A stretch of DNA of 64,000 bases from Lumbricus rubellus (taxonomy: Eukaryota; Annelida; Clitellata; Crassiclitellata; Lumbricidae). The notes under the pieces were generated by a model. It had not been told where the DNA came from. It was given only the letters and a program-made list of their open reading frames with translations, and ran no database searches. A program made the position numbers and the translations under genes. This document shows, piece after piece, positions 57,001 to 64,000 of the stretch; the first letter of the stretch is position 1, and every line of letters starts with the position of its first letter. The stretch covers positions 33,406,657 through 33,470,656 of the forward strand of contig OX243821.1 of NCBI GenBank assembly GCA_945859605.1. Direction: 5' to 3'.

Positions 57001-58102
57001 TCTCCCGTCTTTATACATCACCAATGGCCAGAGGATAGGAGTTCAAGTCTTGTAGTCTTTCATGTGGCCCCAAGTTTTTTCACTTGAGGCCTCAACGCCA
57101 CATAAACCAGTTTACTTTTCCATAATTCTCAAACTGCACCCCATCTCTGCACGAGATTAGCGGTGCAATGGGTGCAGTGTAACACAGAATAAGGTCAAAA
57201 CGAAAATAACGCTGCAATGTTTGCGGAAATACACGGCGCGAGGCCATAAGGTGACCTAGCACCCCAGCCTTGGGACATCTTGCATAGCTCTAAAGAGCCT
57301 CTATTAGCGTCATAGAGAATTGAATACCAGTCATTCAAAAGCCATGAGGTCCCACATGAAAAATGGCGTTTGGGTGAGTTACAGTCAGAGGACCTGAAAT
57401 AAAGAGGATGTATTTTTCAATATGGCCGGTGGTGAACTTATTGGTTTTGTCAATAGCGTCATGGCCTCGTTAATAGGATTTAGAAGTCAGAAGTCAGATC
57501 AGTACATTGGCTTTGTGGAAGGTCGCTTTCATAGGTTGATGGAAATGCTTAAAAGAGGTGTAGGAATAACGTGAAGTTATTTGATTGGTGCATACGACGT
57601 CTTTCACCACAGCATAATTTTCCAGGCTGGGAGTGGTTTCGATTTAACGAAACTGCGATAACAAAGATAACAAGAGTCGCCCTCTTCATCTAACCAATGC
57701 TTGGGACTGGCACTGTGAAAGTACAAAACAGTGGCTGAGTTTATATAGGCTTGCTCGTTGCTGTTGAGCAAAATTAAACCGTGTCACAATTATCAGAGAT
57801 GACTAGTGTCGTCCTCCCCAATTCTACAGGCTTGGGACTGGCACTTTCAGAGTGCGAGCATTCGCGGATTTATCTTTTGTGTACAATTCTCCATCCCATG
57901 CAAACCGCATATGCTATTGTAAATCAGCAAACCACGAAATGCCGTGAGAGACAATGCCACAGCGTGGTCTAAAAAGAAGCAATTACTTGAGAGTCACTAA
58001 ACACCATTTTATGGCGTCTGGAAGTCAAATTGGCGTCAGAAAGTATCCTAACTTAGAGACGTTAGAAACTGCTTTGTGTGAGAAAGGTCCGTGTTGGTGT
58101 CT

Positions 58103-58214
58103 TCATACGAACTGTCCGAGAGCCGTGTAAAAGTCCTGTAGGCAACGTTGAAGCTGTTTAAACGTTGGTCTCTCTTCTGGACAAAACGACCAACAGCACG
58201 CCATGATCGCAAAA
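58103..58214 (-). CDS. RYK: RYK-like exon g (copy X)
   Basis: 112 nt, acceptor TTTTAG, stop TGA at 58103-58105. Encodes FAIMACCWSFCPEERPTF and KQLQRCLQDFYTALGQFV. Confidence 0.92.
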
Positions 58215-58815
58215 CTAAAAGAACAAACAGTTGAACAAAAACATACAAAGAGTGATATTGATGTTAAAAGAGAAAAATAATTTTCACGTGACGGCTGTAT
58301 AAATCTTACAACAGTCAGGAAAAATAGTAACGCGTTAGACACCTGTTTTAAGTATCATATATGATAAATAAAGTGTCGCTCATAAACTTGTCGTTTGCGT
58401 CAGCTTGAGCAGGATCCACCAATTCCACCATATTATGTGGAACAATAGGCTAACTTGAAAAACAATAATTATAAAATATTATACAAGTGCCAATATCCTT
58501 TGCGTAACGGAAATTATTATGTAGAAAAAAGAACAGCTAAGAGTGACCCGCTGCGAGCAATGCTTTTTTAAAGCTGAAATTAATATCCATAATATACATG
58601 TATATCATTTACGTTGGCCTTATTTCTGTATGTCTACCAATTCTGTCTGTTTGTCACTCTCTCTCTCATCATGTCTCCGTCACTTTCTCTCTTTCTCTCA
58701 ACTGTCAACATCTCCCGACAGTTCTGTGATACAACGCAGCCCTCGTGAATACGCTTTTGCCCGCGCATAGTTTTAAGCAACGCTAAACACAAATTTCATT
58801 AAAATGAAAACTCAC

Positions 58816-58952
58816 AGTTCGTTTGGACAGTTGACCGGTTGTGAGACTCTGTATCCAGCCTTCAGATAAGTTGACATCTCAAATGGATCGATGTTAGCGT
58901 ACGGTATTTGACCCAAAGTCATCAACTCCCACAGCAAGACGCCAAAAGCCCA
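58816..58952 (-). CDS. RYK: RYK-like exon f (copy X)
   Basis: 137 nt, acceptor TGCATAG, donor GTGAGT, phase 0 to phase 2. Encodes WAFGVLLWELMTLGQIPYAN to CPNE; same protein as copy Z. Confidence 0.93.
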
Positions 58953-59003
58953 CTATGCACAATCACAAATGATAAACCATTCAGTTTACTGCGATTATCA
59001 TCC

Positions 59004-59036
59004 ACACCTCTTTTAGGAATATACGTTGAGTATAAA
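59004..59036 (+). other. Bipartite ACACCT/TATAAA motif, RYK copy X e-f intron
   Basis: ACACCT, 21 nt, TATAAA. Confidence 0.7.
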
Positions 59037-59592
59037 AGAACTTTATGCTCAATTATTTACAATTCACGGTTTCGTACGCATCTTAGCAGTCATGATGCCA
59101 AACAGTATTAATTTGTGTCTATTTTCATTATTAAGACCACATTAACAATCTGAGAAAAGTAAATGTTTCGTTTTGTGTTCAAACTACAAACAATTATACT
59201 ACTTTAATTCTTCAAACTGTTTTAATACAAAAATTCAGTCGTCAATTATAGCCAAATTAAAAGATATTCGTCAAAATATTCGCTAACACCATTATAACGA
59301 ATATTTTACTGTAAGCTTAAACTGAAAGACACGTAGAACTAACGAACGGACCCCCAGCTTACATAGGCTAATTATGTCATAGATGGATATTCAAGAAAAC
59401 TACTCAGAGGTGTTCCATACACGAAAATCGATTTTAAAATGACACGTTTATATCATATCATAAACAATATATTATACATGCATATATAGCGTAAATAAAT
59501 TACACACATATGTAATAATTATATGTATAACTATATATATGTACATATAAATAATTATGTGTTTAAAAGGACATACATGTATTATTACGTAC

Positions 59593-59752
59593 CGTGTCGC
59601 TGGCTGGTGAGAATAGCTTGAAGTTGAGCGCCTCGAGTGCCAACCATTTGACCGGACGATTCTCATTGTCACCGAGGCAATGGTATTCGTTGGGAAAGAC
59701 GTCACGTGACAACGCCCTGTCAGTCAAGCGAACTGTCAGACGACTGTCGACA
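59593..59752 (-). CDS. RYK: RYK-like exon e (copy X)
   Basis: 160 nt, acceptor TTGTCAG, donor GTACGT. Encodes VDSRLTVRLTDRALSRDVFP onward to FSPASDT. Confidence 0.94.
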
Positions 59753-59782
59753 CTGACAACACGAAATGATCTCCACGTTATA

Positions 59783-59837
59783 ATCATAGTCATTGTTATC
59801 ATCGTCGTCGTCATCATCACCGTTATCATCATCATTA
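59783..59837. repeat. Short TCA/TCG tract at the exon e acceptor, copy X
   Basis: The unexpanded form of the paralogous tract in Y and Z. Confidence 0.8.
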
Positions 59838-60268
59838 CTTCTCTCGACTCTGCGTTGGACTTAAGACCTACGTAACTTTTCTGTAGGGGTATTGCACTGC
59901 AGCACTAGGAGCGAAACTAAGTGAGCGGCGCCATAGAAATTAATAATTACATTACAATACATTACATTACAGATTACATTACTAACATTATCATGAACAC
60001 GAATTTATCCCACATTAGTGACATTACTAACGTTGTCATCATAATCATGAGGAAATGACGCATATTATAATCATCGTCATTGTTTTCATCTTCATCGTCA
60101 TCACCATCATCATCAGTCAACTTGTGCTGTACAAATTGAGCGCCTCAGAGTAGTTTCTCTTGCAGGGCGCAATTTGAATTTTCGATTGAAAGAATGCTTA
60201 TTGTAAGGATCTACCTATAATGTACAAAATATCTTAGCGATAAGTAATTTATACATTTGCACTAAACT

Positions 60269-61129
60269 TTAACCCTCGAGTGCCCAAGGGGGGGGGGGGG
60301 GCCGACCGGACCCCAGGCCTGTTTTCCCCGGATAACTTTTTAAAGGCTAGGGATCTGCATAAATGCTTTTAGGTATTCCAAGAGCAACCATTTGGGCATA
60401 GAATGGTATATTTTGCGTGAGTATTGTCCAACCCTGCACCCCACAACCACAGCATATACTAAGGGTACCCCATGATATGCGGCTGATATTCATACAAGCG
60501 CATGGTTACTGGTCAATAACTATTATTTTATACAAGGTGGTGCTATTGTGATATAATATATATCAATCGATTGCAAATTTAGTTGGGATTACTTACAACT
60601 AAATTATATAACGATATTCCAATCCCTTCTCAAGATACTAACATGAACACGCTGGGGTCCGCGCCGGACGTATAGGCTTTCCTTCGATGAATAACGCAAG
60701 CATGCAAGCATAACGTAGGTATTACGAGATTTTTACACTATTAGTTTACACCAGGTGGTGTTATTGTGCTATGAGATGCATCAATCGATTGCAAAATCAT
60801 TTGGGATTACATTGAAATAAATTCTATAACGATATTCCAATCTCTTCTCAAGATATTGGCATGAAAACGCTGGGCTTCCTTTGGGCAATAACGCAAGCAA
60901 GGTAAAATGTGTATCACGAGATTTTACACTATTATTTAACACCAGGTGGTGCTATTGTCATGTAAGATACACCAATCGATTGGAAATTCATTTGGGATCA
61001 CAGAGAACTAAATTCTGTGACGATATTCCAATCCCTTCTCAAGATATTAACATAAAACGCTGGGGTCCGCGCGGACCCCCCCCTTGGGCCTTCGTGTACC
61101 AAAAAATACCTTGGGCACTCGAGTGTTAA
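60269..61129. mobile_element. piggyBac-like TTAA element, family B, copy 3
   Basis: 861 bp, in the d-e intron of copy X. The right junction TTAAAAGAAGTGTGAG matches the copy Z sequence AAAAGAGGTGTGTACAG at about 36015-36030, so it inserted at the T/A-rich part of a bipartite motif. Confidence 0.88.
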
Positions 61130-61155
61130 AAGAAGTGTGAGAGAAAAAAACTAAC

Positions 61156-61265
61156 ACGCAGTTCCGTGTAGCGAGGTCGGTATGTACGATACATTGTTTG
61201 TGAAGAAAGTTGACGGCTTTCGTGATCTGAATGGCGATGTAGACGAGCTGTTGAGTGTTCAAGAC
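61156..61265 (-). CDS. RYK: RYK-like exon d (copy X)
   Basis: 110 nt, acceptor CTTCAAAAG after a CTTCTTCTTC tract, donor GTTAGT. Encodes VLNTQQLVYIAIQITKAVNF and LHKQCIVHTDLATRNCV. The family B element begins 27 bases past the donor. Confidence 0.9.
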
Positions 61266-61542
61266 CTTTTGAAGAAGAAGAAGGTTGTCATTTAAACAAC
61301 AATAACATCAATAACAGAACAGCAAAAAAAACAACAACAGATTTCAAACCTGTCCGTTTGTCGTGTGTGTGATTTAAATCTTATAATAATTGTGTCTACA
61401 GTGGGAAGGCGTGATTTAAGCACATTCATAATGGCATAAGTAACAATTTCAGTTTCAGTTTCAACATAGATTGTACTATTTGTATTGCTCTTCTGTTGCT
61501 CGAGCTACAATTATTTAAATCAATATTAAGGCCTAATGTAAA

Positions 61543-61578
61543 TTTATATAACAAATTTGACTCACATTTTAAAGGTGT
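61543..61578 (-). other. Bipartite ACACCT/TATATAA motif, RYK copy X c-d intron
   Basis: Minus strand ACACCT then about 23 nt and TATATAAA; the copy Z equivalent (near 36700) keeps ACACCT but its TATA has become TATGTAAG. Confidence 0.6.
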
Positions 61579-61644
61579 TTAAGATAACCGCGATAACCAT
61601 TATTACTATGCAGTGTCGAAAGTTATAGGTTTAATTATAATTAC

Positions 61645-61856
61645 CTGTTGAAAAGCGACGTCTGAAATCTTGCATCGTTGTAGGAATTTCTTGAGGTTTC
61701 CTTCGTTGAGGAATGGGTAGATAAGCAGAGGATGATGATGACCATCAATGGGGTCAAGACATGCGGCTGTAATGGCGTTGATGTTATCATGCTGAAGACC
61801 AAGGGTGAAACAACCCTCTCGTAACATCACATCTACTTGGTCCGACCGTGCCTCGT
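61645..61856 (-). CDS. RYK: RYK-like exon c (copy X)
   Basis: 212 nt, acceptor TTTATAG, donor GTAATT, phase 1 to phase 0. Encodes DEARSDQVDVMLREGCFTLG, then PLLIYPFLNEGNLKKFLQRC and SDVAFQQ. Confidence 0.93.
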
Positions 61857-61897
61857 CTATAAAAATATATATAAATACATAAATGTGTATTATTTTT

Positions 61898-62090
61898 GGT
61901 GGGGCGCAGTGGTGAAGTGGGCATGTTCGTCGCCTTGCAGCCGAAGGGTTGCAGGTTCGAATCCACCTCAAGTCACGGGGTAAGTGAACTTGCAATTGCT
62001 CCGCGCTTCGGCGTGAAACTCCGATGCAGTGTCCGATCTGTTGTTGGGAGCGCCTCTGAGTTGATGTGCTATAAAGGCTCAATTAAAAAG
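61898..62090 (+). mobile_element. tRNA-derived SINE in the b-c intron (copy X)
   Basis: Head GGTGGGGCGCAGTGGTGAAG, B box GGTTCGAATCC; the middle has a small deletion (CACGGGGTAAGTG). Confidence 0.85.
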
Positions 62091-62458
62091 TGCAAACAAA
62101 CATGCAAACAAATTGTATATGAAATTTATGTAGATTCATATTCACAAAATTAGACACCTTTTAAATGGTATATACTTGGAAATTTATTGGTCTATGTGAA
62201 CAAATCTGATGAATGGGCTGAAGACAATACCAAGAAATAGTCAACTTTCTCACAGGGTAGAACATTCTAGATTCCTGCTACAACCGCGCTGCCGCATGTA
62301 ATTGAACAAATGTAAAGAGACCACAGTGCGCATGACGTCATTCTCGCCCAATAATAATTTCCTTAACAATCCGGTTGACAAATCGAAATAGGTTAGAGTC
62401 TACAATTATGCAGTTGAAACAATAATATTCGCAGACCACAATCAAAAACCCTAAATTC

Positions 62459-62750
62459 CCGGGGGAGGTAGGTGGGTGGGGTGAGCAGGAAGTGAGGGTG
62501 TGTGGGGACGGTTGGAGGAAGAAGAAACTCCGGAAAAACACAAATTTTGCGGATGGCGTACTGGTGGAGGTCGGAGTGTGGGGGTTGGTGTGGAGGGTGG
62601 GGAGTGAGGTGGGAAGTTTGTGGGTAGGGGAGGTGGGGTGGGAGTGGGGGTTGGGGTGTAGTGGGATGAGGTGGGAGAGTTGGGGATGGAGGGGGGTGAG
62701 AGGTGGCGGAAGGAAGCTGGGGGTTGGGGTGGGGAGGAAATTTCCCGGGC
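62459..62750. repeat. G-rich tract in the b-c intron, copy X
   Basis: GGGGTTGGTGTGGAGGGTGG-type sequence ending CCCGGGCATCGCCAGGTAA, paralogous to 37806-38103 with many small length changes. Confidence 0.8.
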
Positions 62751-63004
62751 ATCGCCAGGTAATTCAGCTAGTCCTTGATAAACATGGATCAAACAGTTTT
62801 TACGTCTAAATGAGGTTCGCACTTATAGTAAGCCTAGCATTCAGTTTAACGGTGTGAAATTTATCACAAGTTATATTATCCTTCCAACAACTCGCATGAC
62901 TTGTGTAAATAGCGACCTTATTACGTTATTCAAATGTTTGTCTCTTTTCGAAGTAAAATGTTTCCAACTTTTTACGGAATCAACAAAAATGCAAATAAGT
63001 GAAG

Positions 63005-63038
63005 ACACCTTTTAAACGCGAGTCAATTTCATTATAAA
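63005..63038 (+). other. Bipartite ACACCT/TATAAA motif, RYK copy X b-c intron
   Basis: ACACCT, 22 nt, TATAAA. Confidence 0.7.
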
Positions 63039-63534
63039 CGCAAAATACATAAACTCCAAATAATCAAGAGCTGGTCTAGTATCTTGATCATAAGTGCTGT
63101 TATATGCCGAGAAAATTTCTGTCCAGAGTAACGGCCTCTGTTGTCGTTAAACGATCGAAAGATTTTTTTAAATAATTGATTAACCAGTACCCTGCAGCAC
63201 ACATTAAAAAACTCGCCGATTTTAAATCAACTTTGACCAGAGTTTCAAGAGCACTTGTCGAAATTTCGCTGATACGATTCAGTGAATGCCGCAGGCTTTC
63301 GTTAAGAATTAAACTTCGCGACTGCTTGACTGGATAAATTCAGAGGACAATGCCAATGATCTTTTTAAATACAGCGTTTCGTTGAGCAACAGCTGACTCA
63401 GCGAAAATCGACTTTCATGTTGCGAGTTTTGAGCTTTGGACCAGGAGGAAATAATTATTTTCGCCCTAATTTTCATTTCTGGAGAAGGGAAGGGAAGAAT
63501 ATGACAGGATTGCTCTGATGGACGGACAGATTAC

Positions 63535-63624
63535 CTGTGACAGTCTTTATGAAGACTTGCTGTACTTCGGGTTTTGAATCGTTTGTTGTTTCCATTGTTC
63601 CAACGTAGATCTGGCCAAACGTAC
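63535..63624 (-). CDS. RYK: RYK-like exon b (copy X), glycine loop and ATP lysine
   Basis: 90 nt, acceptor TGTCAG, donor GTAATC. Encodes GTFGQIYVGTMETTNDSK, then EVQQVFIKTVT; two conservative changes from copy Z. Confidence 0.93.
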
Positions 63625-64000
63625 CTGACATTAGAATTATTTTATTGTAGTTGTCAAAATTATCTAACCACAAAGCTATTTGGGATTTTTATAGTTGTAT
63701 ATAAACATTTTTGAGGGTGTGTAAGCAGAACATTCTCTAAGATCTGCTTACTACTTTTTAAATCAGATTAACATTATATCCCTGCAATTTGCGCATTGCG
63801 GATTATTATAGCTACGACCATCACCATCATCATTTTCGTTGTCGTCATCATAATCATCTGTCCACAATTCAAACGAAAAATTCTCTGTTCGAATGTTCCC
63901 GTCATACTCTATGACCGGCCACTCAGAAGAAATGTTTCAATTGATTAGTCTCGAATTTTAGTTTTATCTAGAGCCACAATTAAATTAAATAATTAAAAAA

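Larger units (their letters stand above)
58103..63624 (-). other. RYK: Gene span: RYK-like kinase copy X (exons b-g)
   Basis: Six exons (90, 212, 110, 160, 137 and 112 nt) join in frame to about 272 residues with a stop. Exon a would be expected about 1.1 kb further right by analogy with copy Z, which is outside the window. Introns parallel copy Z in sequence and content, with differences due to TTAA elements and microsatellite length. Frames and splice sites are intact. Confidence 0.85.

Overview
The window is eukaryotic DNA from an animal, AT-rich, with small exons in long introns and a dense load of non-autonomous transposons, tRNA-derived SINEs and microsatellites. The genes are receptor-kinase (RYK) and MLK-type kinase exons, and the LINE fragments are of a craniofacial-development-protein-2-like kind. 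This points to a non-vertebrate metazoan, probably marine, but the sequence alone does not fix the phylum.

All recognisable genes are on the minus strand. The main content is a tandem family of RYK-like kinase-domain gene segments. I call the seven kinase exons a to g. Copy X (about 58.1-63.6 kb) has exons b-g, with exon a expected beyond the right edge. Copy Y (49.6-53.5 kb) has only e-f-g. Fragment V (42.2-42.3 kb) is a truncated exon c. Copy Z (32.06-40.39 kb) has all of a-g and ends in a stop. Copy W (1.16-1.30 kb) has exon a and runs off the left edge. Reading phases at every shared junction match, and introns and downstream flanks are also duplicated. No ectodomain or transmembrane exon of RYK was recognised anywhere, so these may be 5'-truncated copies or alternative kinase cassettes.

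Between W and Z lies an unrelated four-exon gene (13.6-21.05 kb). It encodes a predicted 549-residue protein that joins an MLK/MAP3K-like kinase domain, with DFD in place of DFG, to a C-terminal NHL-type beta-propeller.

The rest is repeats. There are several families of short TTAA-flanked piggyBac-like elements (one keeps transposase remnants), hAT-like MITEs with 8-bp target duplications, a MITE with a telomere-like minisatellite core, about a dozen tRNA-derived SINEs, six LINE coding fragments, many TCA/TCG microsatellites, an AT-rich kilobase at 18-19 kb and a palindromic 74-bp tandem array at the left edge.

The most unusual signal is a short bipartite motif, ACACCT followed 21-24 (nearly always 21-22) bases later by TATAAA or TATATAA. 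It occurs several dozen times on both strands, in introns and intergenic DNA, within otherwise unrelated flanks. Its geometry resembles a PSE-TATA type promoter, and I know of no named element that matches it.
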